From the NCBI GenBank assembly GCA_031256035.1, contig JAIRRJ010000107.1:1-64000 (forward strand): a stretch of DNA of 64,000 bases. The letters run 5' to 3'. The notes beneath the pieces are model-generated. The model did no database searches, was not told the DNA's origin, and saw nothing but the letters and a program-made list of their open reading frames with translations. This DNA comes from Treponema sp. GTDB taxonomy: Bacteria; Spirochaetota; Spirochaetia; Treponematales; Breznakiellaceae. Positions within the stretch are counted from its first letter, which is position 1. The number at the start of each line of letters is the position of its first letter. This document shows positions 26,350 through 35,990 of the stretch, piece after piece. The position numbers and the translations under genes were made by a program.

Positions 26350-27885
26350 ATGATCGGCGATACACGCACAATTAAAATCCTCGATACCACCCTGAGGGAC
26401 GGAGAACAGGCGCCCGGATGCAGTATGAATCTGCCTGAAAAAATTGAAGTGGCAAGGCGGCTGGAAAGGCTTGGCGTTGATATTATCGAAGCGGGTTTCC
26501 CGGCTTCAAGTCCCGGAGACCTTGACGCTGTAAAAGCCATCGCAGGTGTCATAAAGAACAGCGCCGTTGCGTGCCTGTGCCGCTGTCTTGAAAAGGACAT
26601 TGACGCCGGACGGGAGGCGCTGGCGAAGGCGGCAAGCCCGCGCATTCATGTGTTTCTCGCGACTTCTCCCGTTCACATGGAATATAAACTTAAAATGACT
26701 GAAGCGCAGGTACTGGAACAGGCAACAGCCGCTGTAAGATACGCGAAAAAATTCTGCAATGATATTGAGTTTTCCGCAGAGGACGCTTTCCGCAGCGATC
26801 CTGATTTTGTCTGCAAAGTGTTCGCCGCCGCCATCGATGCGGGCGCACTGACGGTGAATTTCCCCGATACCGTAGGATACGCAATGCCTGCTGAATTCGG
26901 CGAGCGCATCCATTATGTGAAAGACCACACTCACGGCATGGAGAAGGCGTGCCTTTCAGTGCATTGCCACAACGATCTTGGGCTTGCGGTGGCGAATAGC
27001 CTCGCCGCGGTGAGCGCCGGAGCGGCGCAGGTTGAGTGTACGATCAACGGCATCGGAGAACGGGCGGGCAATGCGTCCCTTGAAGAATTTGTCATGGGCC
27101 TGCGCCTTCGCCGCGAGCTTTATTCCGCCGATACTCACATTGACAGCACGCAGATTTATTCTGTAAGCCGCCTCGTCTCTCAGGTTACGGGAATTAAACT
27201 CCCGCCGAACAAGGCTATTGTCGGCGATAACGCGTTCGCCCATGAAGCGGGAATTCACCAGCACGGAGTTTTGGCAAATCGGGAAACCTACGAAATCATG
27301 ACACCCGAATCTATCGGCATTCCCAAAAACACCATTGTCCTCGGCAAACATTCAGGCCGCCATGCCTTTGAAGAACGCCTGAAAGAATTGGGACTCCCCG
27401 TTGACGCTGAAACCTTTGAAAAAATATTCGCCGGTTTCAAGGAACTTGCCGATAAAAAGAAAGCTGTTAGCGACCGCGATATTGAAGCTCTGGTGAGGGA
27501 CATCGTTGTCTCAATACCAGAAACATGGAAGCTGGATCATTGGGCAGTGAACACGGGTTCTGCGCTTGGAGCGTCCGGCGTTATCCGCCTGCAGCACAAG
27601 GACGGCAAGTATGAAAAAATTGTTTCAATGGGAGACGGCCCTGTTGATTCGATATTCAAAGCGATTAACCAAATTATCGGCAAAGAGCCTGAGCTTGAGT
27701 TATACGAAATTGGCGCTATCACGGGCGGTTCGTCATCGCAGGGTGAAACAATGGTTAAAATCGCGATGAACGGGCAGAGGTGGAACGGGCACGGAGTGAG
27801 TACAGATATAATTGAATCATCAATAAAGGCGTATCTTTCGGCGATCAACGCAATGGAATATTATCTTTCGGAGAACGGAAAATGA
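26350..27885 (+). CDS. leuA: 2-isopropylmalate synthase
   Basis: A 511-residue enzyme that condenses acetyl-CoA with 2-oxoisovalerate in the first step of leucine synthesis. The N-terminal HMGL-like TIM barrel has [13 protein letters not shown], the metal-ligand motif [13 protein letters not shown] and [13 protein letters not shown]. The C-terminal third (from about 380) is the leucine-sensing LeuA dimer domain ([20 protein letters not shown], then GISTD-like [12 protein letters not shown]). Full length. It overlaps cimA by four bases. Confidence 0.93.
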   Translation: MIGDTRTIKILDTTLRDGEQAPGCSMNLPEKIEVARRLERLGVDIIEAGFPASSPGDLDAVKAIAGVIKNSAVACLCRCLEKDIDAGREALAKAASPRIHVFLATSPVHMEYKLKMTEAQVLEQATAAVRYAKKFCNDIEFSAEDAFRSDPDFVCKVFAAAIDAGALTVNFPDTVGYAMPAEFGERIHYVKDHTHGMEKACLSVHCHNDLGLAVANSLAAVSAGAAQVECTINGIGERAGNASLEEFVMGLRLRRELYSADTHIDSTQIYSVSRLVSQVTGIKLPPNKAIVGDNAFAHEAGIHQHGVLANRETYEIMTPESIGIPKNTIVLGKHSGRHAFEERLKELGLPVDAETFEKIFAGFKELADKKKAVSDRDIEALVRDIVVSIPETWKLDHWAVNTGSALGASGVIRLQHKDGKYEKIVSMGDGPVDSIFKAINQIIGKEPELELYEIGAITGGSSSQGETMVKIAMNGQRWNGHGVSTDIIESSIKAYLSAINAMEYYLSENGK

Positions 27886-29474
27886 GAAACGAAAAATTTG
27901 ACATAGAGATACTTGATACCACTTTGCGCGATGGGGCGCAGGGCGAAGGAATTGTTTTTTCCGTGCGGGACAAACTCGCCATAACGGAAACACTGGATGA
28001 ACTCGGCGTTATGTGGATAGAAGCGGGCAATCCGGGAAGCAATCCCAAGGATTTGGAATTCTTCCGTTTGGCATCATCCCTCAAACTGAAAAACGCTAAA
28101 CTCTGCGCCTTTGGCTCAACTCGCAAAAAGGGAACAAAGGCGGTGTACGACAGCCAGCTCATCTCGCTGCTTAACGCAAAGACTGAAAATGTAGTGATCT
28201 TCGGCAAAAGCTGGGACATGCATGTGAACGAAGTGCTGCAGGCAGATTTGGAAGAAAATATCGCCATGATTACCGAGACCATAGCTTTTCTGAAAGCCGA
28301 AGGCCGCAGCGTGATTTACGATGCCGAACATTTTTTTGACGGCTGGGTGTCAAACCCCGCTTACGCCCTCTCCACGGTAAAGGCGGCGCTTGATGCAGGA
28401 GCAGACCGCATTGTGTTATGCGACACTAACGGCGGGAATTTCCCAGATGTAATTTCTGCCGCTGCGCTCGCCGTTGTGAACACAATGCCGAATAAGGTCA
28501 TCGGCATACATGCGCATAACGATTCCGGTCTTGCGCTTGCGAATACAATCGCCGCTGTGCAGGCAGGCTGCGCCCATGTGCAGGGGACGCTTGTCGGCTT
28601 CGGGGAACGCTGCGGCAACACCGCGCTTGCGGCTCTCATTCCTTCGCTGGAACTCAAGCTGGGACGGCGCTGCCTGCCGGAAGGAAGCTTAGTCCGCATC
28701 GGGGAACTGACTCGCAGAGCGGCTGAAATAGCCAATGTAATAATCAGCGATGATATGCCGTACATCGGGGCGCACGCGTTCTCGCACAAGGCGGGAATGC
28801 ACGCGGACGGTATTTTGAAAACACAGCGTTCTTTTGAACACATAAACCCCGCCGCTGTCGGCAACGAGCGCCATTTTCTCATCAGCGAAATCGGCGGCCG
28901 CTCCGCCCTTGTCGAGCGTGTAAAGAAAATCGATCCTTCAGTAGACAAGGATCATCCTGTCATTGTTTCGTTAGCTGAAAAACTGAAAACCCTTGAAGCC
29001 GAAGGCTGGGCATTTGAAGGGGCGGACGCCAGTTTTGAAATTCTTGTCAGGCGGGAACTTGGCAGCTACAGGCCGCTTTTCAGCATTGCCGCCTACCGCG
29101 TAATGAGCGAACATCCTACAGGCGGGACAATTGCCTGTTCACACGCCTGGGTAAAAGTTCTGGTAGGGGATCAGTATGAAATCGCCGCCTCCGAAGGAGT
29201 GGGGCCGGTGAGCGCGCTTGACGGTGCTCTACGCCGTGCGCTTACCCACTTTTTTCCAAACCTTGCGAAGGTAAGGCTGGAAGATTACAAGGTAAGGGTG
29301 ATCGACGGCAAAGACGCGACCGCCGCGCAGGTGCGTGTATTGATTGAATCCACGGACGGTCAGCATAACTGGAGCACTGTCGGAGTTTCAGCCGACATTA
29401 TAGACGCAAGCCGCGCCGCTCTTGTAGACTCGATAGAGTATAAACTTATAGCTGGCGCAGAAAAGAAGAATTAA
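27882..29474 (+). CDS. cimA: (R)-citramalate synthase
   Basis: A 530-residue paralogue of LeuA that condenses acetyl-CoA and pyruvate to citramalate, opening the threonine-independent route to isoleucine. The CimA marks are [14 protein letters not shown], the phrase WIEAGNPGSNPKDLEFF, HAHNDSGLALANT and GFGERCGN. A C-terminal LeuA-type dimer domain (TVGVSADIIDAS near the end) suggests isoleucine feedback control. Its start ATG overlaps the leuA stop. Having leuA and cimA side by side and translationally coupled ties leucine and isoleucine output together. Confidence 0.92.
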   Translation: MRNEKFDIEILDTTLRDGAQGEGIVFSVRDKLAITETLDELGVMWIEAGNPGSNPKDLEFFRLASSLKLKNAKLCAFGSTRKKGTKAVYDSQLISLLNAKTENVVIFGKSWDMHVNEVLQADLEENIAMITETIAFLKAEGRSVIYDAEHFFDGWVSNPAYALSTVKAALDAGADRIVLCDTNGGNFPDVISAAALAVVNTMPNKVIGIHAHNDSGLALANTIAAVQAGCAHVQGTLVGFGERCGNTALAALIPSLELKLGRRCLPEGSLVRIGELTRRAAEIANVIISDDMPYIGAHAFSHKAGMHADGILKTQRSFEHINPAAVGNERHFLISEIGGRSALVERVKKIDPSVDKDHPVIVSLAEKLKTLEAEGWAFEGADASFEILVRRELGSYRPLFSIAAYRVMSEHPTGGTIACSHAWVKVLVGDQYEIAASEGVGPVSALDGALRRALTHFFPNLAKVRLEDYKVRVIDGKDATAAQVRVLIESTDGQHNWSTVGVSADIIDASRAALVDSIEYKLIAGAEKKN

Positions 29475-29477
29475 ACG

Positions 29478-31205
29478 ATGAAATACTCCGGCGCGCGCAT
29501 CCTCATTGAGTCTCTGATTGAGCAGAAAGTTGATACAATTTTTGGCTACCCCGGCGGCGCGGTTCTTCACATATACGATGAACTCTACAAACAAAAAGAC
29601 CGCATCCGCCACATCCTCGTAAGCCATGAACAGCATGCCGCGCACGCCGCAGACGGATACGCCCGTTCAAGCGGCAGGGTCGGAGTCTGCCTTGCAACTT
29701 CCGGCCCGGGAGCCACCAATCTTGTAACAGGAATCGCTACTGCTTATGTCGATTCTGTTCCCATTGTAGCGATCACAGGAAACGTCAGCGTCCCGCTTCT
29801 GGGCAAGGACAGTTTTCAGGAAGTGGACATCACCGGCGTTACCATGCCCATTGTTAAACACAACTGGATTGTTGAAGATGTACGCGATCTGGCGGAAATT
29901 ATCCGTGAAGCGTTTATTGTCGCAAAATCAGGAAGGCCGGGACCTGTTCTCATTGACATTCCGAAGGATATAAGTTCTTCGTTATGTGAATACGTAAGTA
30001 TTGCTGGTAACGCTGATGGTAGCGCCGCAAACGGCAGCGCCAAGCGGCTCCTTGAAAGAAACAAACGCGAAACATTCACCGAAGCTGACATTGAAAGAGC
30101 CGCCGCTCTCATAAAAAACTCAAAACGCCCGATGCTCTTTGCCGGTGGCGGCGTAATCCTTTCCGGCGCAAGTGCGGAGGTAAAAAAAATCGCGGAGCAA
30201 CTCAACGCGCCTGTCGCCCTGTCGCTGATGGGGATGGGCGCATTTCCGCATGATCACCCGCTGTGTACCGGTCTTATCGGAATGCACGGCACTACAGCTT
30301 CAAACAAAGCGGTGCAAAAATCAGACCTTTTGATCGCCATCGGCGCTCGTTTTTCAGATCGCGTAACAAGCAGCGTTGAACGTTTTGCCCGTAACGCGAA
30401 AATTATACATATAGACATCGATCCCGCGGAGATTAACAAAAATATTTTCGCCGATGCCTTCATCGTGGGCGATATAAAAATCGTGTTAAACAGGCTCATA
30501 AAAAAAATACCGGCAAAAATGCCAACCGAATGGAACGGCGAAATAAGCAAGTGGAAGGCTGAGATTCCGAAGGATCATCACCGAAAGGCATCTGGGCTGC
30601 ATGCGGCTTTACAGCCGCGCTTTATCATTCAGGAAACGGCAAAAGCTCTTAGAAACGATGCGATTGTTGTAACCGATGTGGGGCAGCATCAGATATGGAC
30701 TGCCCAGTTCTACCCTTTCAATGCTCCGCGCAGTTTCTTAACTTCGGGAGGCATGGGGACAATGGGCTATGGCATGGGCGCGGCTCTGGGAGCGAAAATC
30801 GCGAACCCCGCAAAACCGGTTGTCCTGTTTTCGGGAGACGGCTGTTTCAGAATGAACTGCGCCGAAATGGCGACCTTGGTAAAGGAAACGCTTCCCGTGT
30901 TGATCGTCATTTTCAACAACAGCGCACTTGGGATGCTGCGCCAATGGCAGAAGTTTTTTTATGATGCTCATTATTCAGAATCTGACCTTGATAACCGCAG
31001 CCCTGATTTTGTAAAACTTGCCGATGCCTACGGCATTTCAGGCTTTCGCGTAACAAATGAAAAAGAGTTTCTTGACGCGCTTGCAAAAGCCATAAAAATC
31101 ACCGCCCTTGGCAAACCTGCTCTGATAGAAATGGTTATAAACAAGGATGAAAGAGTTGTTCCCATGGTTCCGGGTGGCAAGCCCGTTGATGAACAAATAA
31201 TGTAA
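29478..31205 (+). CDS. ilvB: acetolactate synthase large (catalytic) subunit
   Basis: A 575-residue thiamine diphosphate enzyme that forms acetolactate or acetohydroxybutyrate. The catalytic glutamate is E51 in SHEQHAAHAADGYAR, the central FAD-type domain contains IGARFSDRVT, and the ThDP-binding motif GDGCFRMNCAEMATL...NN is near residue 455. It is three bases after cimA. The regulatory subunit IlvH is encoded 5 kb upstream. ilvC, ilvD and leuBCD are not in the window. Confidence 0.94.
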   Translation: MKYSGARILIESLIEQKVDTIFGYPGGAVLHIYDELYKQKDRIRHILVSHEQHAAHAADGYARSSGRVGVCLATSGPGATNLVTGIATAYVDSVPIVAITGNVSVPLLGKDSFQEVDITGVTMPIVKHNWIVEDVRDLAEIIREAFIVAKSGRPGPVLIDIPKDISSSLCEYVSIAGNADGSAANGSAKRLLERNKRETFTEADIERAAALIKNSKRPMLFAGGGVILSGASAEVKKIAEQLNAPVALSLMGMGAFPHDHPLCTGLIGMHGTTASNKAVQKSDLLIAIGARFSDRVTSSVERFARNAKIIHIDIDPAEINKNIFADAFIVGDIKIVLNRLIKKIPAKMPTEWNGEISKWKAEIPKDHHRKASGLHAALQPRFIIQETAKALRNDAIVVTDVGQHQIWTAQFYPFNAPRSFLTSGGMGTMGYGMGAALGAKIANPAKPVVLFSGDGCFRMNCAEMATLVKETLPVLIVIFNNSALGMLRQWQKFFYDAHYSESDLDNRSPDFVKLADAYGISGFRVTNEKEFLDALAKAIKITALGKPALIEMVINKDERVVPMVPGGKPVDEQIM

Positions 31206-31216
31206 GGAGGGATGAA

Positions 31217-32236
31217 ATGAAAGTATTTTTAATCGGAGGAACAGGGCTTTTAGGCAGCGCGGCTGCCGAAGAATTGATTAAACGCGGGCATGAAGTACGC
31301 GCCATTGCCCTGCCGCCAGTTCCCGAAGGGGCGCAACTGCCGCCGCAAATGGCGTTGGAATTCAAAAACTACCTTACGCTTTCGGATGACGAAATTCGCA
31401 GATGTTTTGACGGCTGCGATGGTTTTGTTTTTGCAGCAGGTATCGATGAGCGGATAACAGGACCATCTCCGATATACGAGTATTTTAACAAATATAACGT
31501 GACTCCTCTTGAAAAACTTTTGCGCATTGCCAAAGAATGCGGCGTTAAACGTTCGGTTATTTGCGGTTCGTATTTTTCCTATTTTGACAAAATATGGCCG
31601 CACCTTGAACTTGGCAGGTGGCATCCTTATATCCGCAGCCGCATAGAACAGGAAAAGATGGCGATGACGTTAGCTGATAAAAATTTCAATGTAGCGGTAA
31701 TGGAGCTTCCGTATATATTCGGCGTGCAGCAGGGACGCGAACCGGTGTGGACAATCATCGTAAAAGCGGTGCGCGGTATGAAGACTGCCACAATGTATCC
31801 CAAAGGCGGAACCACAATGGTAACAAGAAGACAGGTAGCACAGGCAATGGCAGGCGCGCTGGAAAAAACAAATGGCGGACAATGCTGGCCCATCGGCTGC
31901 TACAATATGACATGGAAACAATTTCTCGCCATTGTACACAAGAACATGGGAATGCCCAAGAGAAAAGTTATTACCATTCCTAACTGGCTGCTGAACCTTG
32001 GAATCAAATCAATTGAGAAAAAGCTAAGGGAAGGCAGCGAAGGCGAGGGCGGCATATACCTTCCGAAGTTTTCCGACATTCAAAGTGCGGAAACTTTTAT
32101 TGATAAATCCATCGGATGCGATCTCCTCGGGGTGGAAGATGACGATATTGAAGAAGCAATCGGCGAATCAATCCGTTTGTCCGTTGACGTTTTGGATGGT
32201 AAAGTGAAAAATGTTATAGGCATGAGGGGTGAATGA
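31217..32236 (+). CDS. NAD-dependent epimerase/dehydratase family protein
   Basis: A 339-residue extended short-chain dehydrogenase. The Rossmann motif GGTGLLGS is at residues 8-15. The catalytic tyrosine region is YIRSRIEQEKMA, with Y and the +4 R/K pattern altered from the usual YxxxK, so catalysis by the standard mechanism is uncertain. The C-terminal part (MTWKQFLAIVHKNMGMP) resembles sugar-nucleotide or terpenoid-type reductase relatives. A very strong TAAGGAGGG lies before the ATG. It is followed after three bases by the flavodoxin-ferredoxin gene. Confidence 0.82.
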   Translation: MKVFLIGGTGLLGSAAAEELIKRGHEVRAIALPPVPEGAQLPPQMALEFKNYLTLSDDEIRRCFDGCDGFVFAAGIDERITGPSPIYEYFNKYNVTPLEKLLRIAKECGVKRSVICGSYFSYFDKIWPHLELGRWHPYIRSRIEQEKMAMTLADKNFNVAVMELPYIFGVQQGREPVWTIIVKAVRGMKTATMYPKGGTTMVTRRQVAQAMAGALEKTNGGQCWPIGCYNMTWKQFLAIVHKNMGMPKRKVITIPNWLLNLGIKSIEKKLREGSEGEGGIYLPKFSDIQSAETFIDKSIGCDLLGVEDDDIEEAIGESIRLSVDVLDGKVKNVIGMRGE

Positions 32237-32239
32237 CAA

Positions 32240-33010
32240 TTGACAAAAATCTACTATTTTAGCGGAACCGGCAACAGCCTTTGGTCGGCAAAAAAAATCG
32301 CACAAACAATCGGCGAATGTGAACTTTTTAATATCGGAAACGAGGTGCAAAACAGCGAAATATCCATCGAAGCGGATACTGTTGTGTTTGTTTTTCCGTC
32401 TTATGCTTATGGCCTGCCGCTGGCAGTCAGCCGCTTTGTAAAGAACGTTATTTTCAAAACTCCGTATTTGGCAGCTTTCGTTACTTACGGTTCAAGTCCC
32501 GGCGGATCATTGGCGGCATTGAGCCGCATCCTTAAAAAGAAAAATATTAATTCACTTTTCTTTGGACGTATTCCAGCGGTGGAGAATTATTTGGCTATGT
32601 TCGGTCCTCCGAAGGCAAAAACACTTGAACGCCGCCTGTCCTTGCAGAAAAAAGCGACCGAAGAAGCTGCCCGCTGTATCTTAGAACGCCGTGTAAACCG
32701 CGTAAACACCGTTCGTCCCTTTTCCGCGCTGGTTTCACTGCTTTTTTTGCTTGGAATAAAAATCTTTTACAAACATTACCGCCTAAGCAGCGAATGTAAC
32801 GGCTGTGGTATTTGCGAAAAATTGTGTCCCGTTTCCGCCATTGTCATGCAGAGCGGGCGTCCGGTCTTTACAAAAAAATGCGAACACTGCCAGGGATGCG
32901 TCAACATTTGCCCGTTACGTGCCATTCAGTTTGGGCGGGTAAAGCATGGTACGCCCGGCTATCGTCACCCTGAAATCAGCATTGACGAACTGGCGCGGTA
33001 TGAATACTGA
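32240..33010 (+). CDS. EFR1-type flavodoxin-ferredoxin protein
   Basis: A 256-residue two-part electron-transfer protein. It starts at TTG 32240 because the flavodoxin motif FSGTGNSLWSAKKIA follows at once. The flavodoxin-like FMN domain covers about residues 1-150, then a hydrophobic stretch (ALVSLLFLLGIKIFYKHY), and two 4Fe-4S motifs CNGCGICEKLCP and CEHCQGCVNICP near 190-235. The EFR1 family is common in anaerobes and its redox partners are unknown. Its position between an epimerase-like and an SDR-type reductase suggests it feeds electrons to one of them, which is inference. Confidence 0.87.
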   Translation: MTKIYYFSGTGNSLWSAKKIAQTIGECELFNIGNEVQNSEISIEADTVVFVFPSYAYGLPLAVSRFVKNVIFKTPYLAAFVTYGSSPGGSLAALSRILKKKNINSLFFGRIPAVENYLAMFGPPKAKTLERRLSLQKKATEEAARCILERRVNRVNTVRPFSALVSLLFLLGIKIFYKHYRLSSECNGCGICEKLCPVSAIVMQSGRPVFTKKCEHCQGCVNICPLRAIQFGRVKHGTPGYRHPEISIDELARYEY

Positions 33011-33797
33011 AGAAAATTTCGCCCTGATTACCGGCGCAAATTCCGGTATCGGTCTTGCGCTCAGCACGGAACTGGCACAGCGCGGATACCCGCTTCTACT
33101 GGTCAGCAATGAAGAGGCAAAACTCATCGAAACAGCCCGTGATTTGGAAGCAAGGTATGCGGTAAAGGCAATGCCCCTCTGCATGGATTTGGCTCAAAGT
33201 GATTCGGCGCAAAAACTTTTTAACTATTGTGAAACAAACAAAATAAAAGTAAAAATACTGATAAACAACGCCGGCATTTTCTTTTTCAAGGATGTTACTG
33301 GTACGCCGCCTGAACTTGCGCAAACCATGCTCAATTTGCACATTCTTACCCCGGTTGCGCTTTCCCGGCTGTTCGCGCAGCAAATAATCAGTGAAAAAAG
33401 AAAAGGCTATATTCTGAACATGGCATCCGTCTCTTCACGAATGATGATGCCAGGAATCGCGCTGTACAGCGCCACCAAGAGTTTTTTGCGCTGTTTTTCC
33501 CGCGCTATGCGCCATGAAGTCTTTGACAAGGGCGTCAGCGTTACTACAATCTCTCCCGGCGCGGTTGCCACAAACTTATACAATTTGCCGACGCGTTATA
33601 TGAAACTTTGAGTCCGCCTTGGCGTAATTATGACCCCGGAACGCCTTGCAAAACTGGCTTTAAGAAAAATGTTTCAGAGGAAAGCGGAATTCATTCCCGG
33701 CGGTTTTATAAATAGGCTGTTCATTTTTCTTGTCATGACAATGCCGGAAGCATTGATCAGGCGGATAAAGAGAAAGATAGATGGGTTAATGGCGTAA
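33000..33797 (+). pseudogene. short-chain dehydrogenase interrupted by in-frame TGA
   Basis: The frame from ATG 33000 encodes MNTEENFALITGANSGIGLA, the NNAG motif, catalytic Ser in MASVSSR and YSATK, then reaches a TGA at 33609-33611. The same frame stays open afterwards for 61 sense codons to TAA 33795-33797 and reads VRLGVIMTPERLAKLALRKM...GFINRLFIF...EALIRRIKRK, which is the usual C-terminal part of this SDR subfamily (expected LGVRLG across the break). A single GGA-to-TGA change would explain it. The truncated 203-residue product keeps the catalytic residues, so residual activity is possible. It overlaps the EFR1 gene. Confidence 0.8.
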
Positions 33798-33811
33798 TAG
33801 GTGGAATTATT

Positions 33812-34033
33812 TTATCGTTTAACATTAAACAGTACTTGATTCTTGTTAGACTTTTCCGATTCAGTTCTTCGGCTGTCTATCGTTATTGTTATATCATCTT
33901 CACATTTTTTATACCCTTCTGAGAACCCAATTCTATGACCATCATTCCTGCCTGAATTATATCCATCATTTTTGCCTGCATTATAGCCCACAGTTCTGCC
34001 TTCTTTGTAACCTAAATAATGCCCGAAAATTAC
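33812..34033 (-). pseudogene. remnant of a gene with GYxxG repeats
   Basis: This minus-strand frame has 73 sense codons between stops and no ATG near its beginning. It reads GHYLGYKEGRTVGYNAGKNDGYNS, then GRNDGHRIGFSEGYKKCEDD, with glycine every four residues, and ends in a charged tail (TIDSRRTESEKSNK). Such Gly-repeat tails occur at the C-termini of Rpn/PD-(D/E)XK-type nucleases and in Yae1-like helices. The missing 5' end suggests the distal part of a deleted gene. The rest of the 33798-34187 gap holds only short repeats. Confidence 0.5.
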
Positions 34034-34035
34034 TT

Positions 34036-34187
34036 AAGGTTTTATGAGAAATTTCTGAATTTCTCATTCCCCTTTGCGCTCTTTGCGTCTTTGCGAGAGT
34101 TCTTTTTCGAGTAAATTCTTTTCGATACGATATTATCTCTAATTCCCGTTATTCGTGCGGAAAACGTGAAATTTTTACACATTTTCG
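34036..34187. other. intergenic stretch with a hairpin and TTTGCG repeats
   Basis: The hairpin TGAGAAATT-TCTG-AATTTCTCA (34045-34066) is perfect. It is followed by three TTTGCG units at 34073, 34082 and 34090. I find no reading frame here. The hairpin may end transcription of the interrupted SDR operon. Confidence 0.5.
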
Positions 34188-34216
34188 TTGCGTTTGTCGC
34201 TTTAATGTACTAAAAT
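34188..34216 (+). promoter_or_regulatory. promoter of the second DUF4143 ATPase, leaderless type
   Basis: TTGCGT (34188-34193), a 17-bp spacer and TAAAAT (34211-34216) end six bases before the ATG. No Shine-Dalgarno is present. Confidence 0.65.
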
Positions 34217-34222
34217 CAACTT

Positions 34223-35518
34223 ATGAAAAGATTGATCGACCAAAAGTTGACCTGCTGGAAAAACAAGAAGGACAGAAAGCCCCTGCTTTTGGTAGGAGCA
34301 AGGCAAAACGGAAAAAGCCATTCAGTTTTAATTTTTGGCAAAGCGAATTATGCAAATGTAGTTTTACTTAATTTTGAAACAAGTGATGAACTTAAAAAGA
34401 TTTTTGATAGAGACCTTGAGCCAGCAAGAATTGTAAGAGATTTGGAAGGTTTTTCTCGTCAAACGATAAATCCTGGCAGCACCTTGATATTCTTTGACGA
34501 AATACAAGCCTGCGGCAGAGCGATTACGGCGCTGAAATACTTTTACGAGCAAGCGCCAGATTATCATATCATTGCTGCGGGCAGCTTACTTGGATCTTTT
34601 TTGGTAAGAGACTTTGTCTCGTTCCCTGTAGGAAAAGTTGACAGGCTTGTAATGTATCCCATGACCTTTCAGGAATTTTTGACGGAAATGAATCCGCAAG
34701 TTTTACCGCTCATTGAAGAATCATTTTATGCCAATACTCCGTTGACTTTGCATGAAAAAGCGCTTGAATTGTTCAGAACCTATTTGTTTACCGGCGGAAT
34801 GCCGAAAGCAATTTTGGAATGGAAGGAAAGGCAGGAACCTGTTTTTGTCTCGGCTGTTCATCAGGAAATCTTAAGTGTTTACACCGGTGATATGGGGAAA
34901 TATTCTACTCCTACTGAACAGGTAAAAACGATGGCGGTGTATGACAGCTTGCCGGCACAGCTTGCAAAAGAGAATAAGAAATTTCAATACTCACTAATCG
35001 GAAGCAACGCAAGAGCGGCTCATTATGAAATAGGATTGGAGTGGCTTCGTTCTGCAGGTCTGGTTTTGAAATGCCAGAAAACAAAAAAAGGCGAGCTTCC
35101 CATAGCGAGTTATGCAGATTTGACTTCATATAAAATTTATATGAGCGATATTGGTTTGTTAAACGCAAAAAGCGGTATTCCGTCCATTGTATTGTTATCT
35201 GAAAAATTACAAATTGCAGCCGAAGCAAAAGGCGCGATGATAGAAAATTATGTAATGCAGGAACTGATTGCAAACGGTTTAACCCCTTACTATTGGGAAA
35301 GCGACAACAGAGCGGAAGTAGATTTTATTATTCAGTTGAATGAAAATGTTATTCCCATAGAAACGAAAGCAGCAGACAACGTAAAGTCAAAAAGTTTACA
35401 GGTTTATGTCGGCAAATATTCGCCTGCGTATTCAATTCGCGTTTCAACCAAAAACTTTGGTTTTGAAAACAATATAAAAAGTTTGCCGCTTTATGCAGTA
35501 TGGTGTATTAAAGAATAA
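34223..35518 (+). CDS. DUF4143-type AAA ATPase, second copy
   Basis: A 431-residue P-loop ATPase with Walker A GARQNGKSHS (an N where most have V), Walker B TLIFFDEIQAC, the segment HIIAAGSLLG and the C-terminal DUF4143 domain with the nuclease-like VDFIIQLNENVIPIETKA. It belongs to a different subgroup from the copy at 4607, which shares little sequence with it. The base composition is richer in A and T than the flanking genes, in keeping with an acquired gene. It converges with the xdh operon two bases away. Function is not established for the family. Confidence 0.85.
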   Translation: MKRLIDQKLTCWKNKKDRKPLLLVGARQNGKSHSVLIFGKANYANVVLLNFETSDELKKIFDRDLEPARIVRDLEGFSRQTINPGSTLIFFDEIQACGRAITALKYFYEQAPDYHIIAAGSLLGSFLVRDFVSFPVGKVDRLVMYPMTFQEFLTEMNPQVLPLIEESFYANTPLTLHEKALELFRTYLFTGGMPKAILEWKERQEPVFVSAVHQEILSVYTGDMGKYSTPTEQVKTMAVYDSLPAQLAKENKKFQYSLIGSNARAAHYEIGLEWLRSAGLVLKCQKTKKGELPIASYADLTSYKIYMSDIGLLNAKSGIPSIVLLSEKLQIAAEAKGAMIENYVMQELIANGLTPYYWESDNRAEVDFIIQLNENVIPIETKAADNVKSKSLQVYVGKYSPAYSIRVSTKNFGFENNIKSLPLYAVWCIKE

Positions 35519-35520
35519 TT

Positions 35521-35988
35521 TCAGCCTTTCGCAATCTTCCTCACTGCCCTGAAAATATTCTCATAACCCGTGCATCTGCACAAATGCCCCGAAAGCAGAA
35601 CGCGCAGTTCTTCATCAGTGTATTTTTTTCTTGAGCGCACAATTTCCGCGGCGCTCATTAAAAAACCGGGTGTGCAAAAGCCGCACTGAACAGCGCCTTC
35701 GTCAATAAACGCCTGTTGAATTGCCGATAATTCACCGTCCGCGCTTAACAGTCCTTCGGTAGTGGTGATTTCTTTTCCGTCTGCCCAAATCGCAAGATAA
35801 ATGCATGAGTTAAAACATTCGCCGTTAATTATCACATTACAGGCGCCGCACTCCCCCACTTCGCAGCCCTTTTTGACGCTGGTGAGACGGTACTCGTTAC
35901 GCAGCATGTCAGTAAGTGAAGCGCGGACATCTATTGTGGTTTCAGTATCTCTGCCGTTTATTTTACAGCGCACAGTTTGTTTTCTCAT
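35521..35988 (-). CDS. xdhC: molybdenum hydroxylase iron-sulfur subunit (XdhC/CoxS type)
   Basis: A 155-residue protein with both 2Fe-2S clusters of the family: the plant-type CEVGECGACNV...C near residues 40-60 and the C-terminal QCGFCTPGFLMS...LCRCTGYENI. It carries electrons from the molybdenum centre to FAD. ATG 35988 is right because TAAGGAG precedes it; the frame can be extended to 36030 but that runs through repeat copy B. It is the last gene of the hydroxylase operon. Confidence 0.92.
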   Translation of the reverse strand: MRKQTVRCKINGRDTETTIDVRASLTDMLRNEYRLTSVKKGCEVGECGACNVIINGECFNSCIYLAIWADGKEITTTEGLLSADGELSAIQQAFIDEGAVQCGFCTPGFLMSAAEIVRSRKKYTDEELRVLLSGHLCRCTGYENIFRAVRKIAKG

Positions 35989-35990
35989 AT

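Noticed and set aside
33609-33611. TGA in the SDR gene read as a sense codon or selenocysteine
   Set aside because: TGA ends many intact genes here, no SECIS-like structure is seen, and a glycine is expected at this position.
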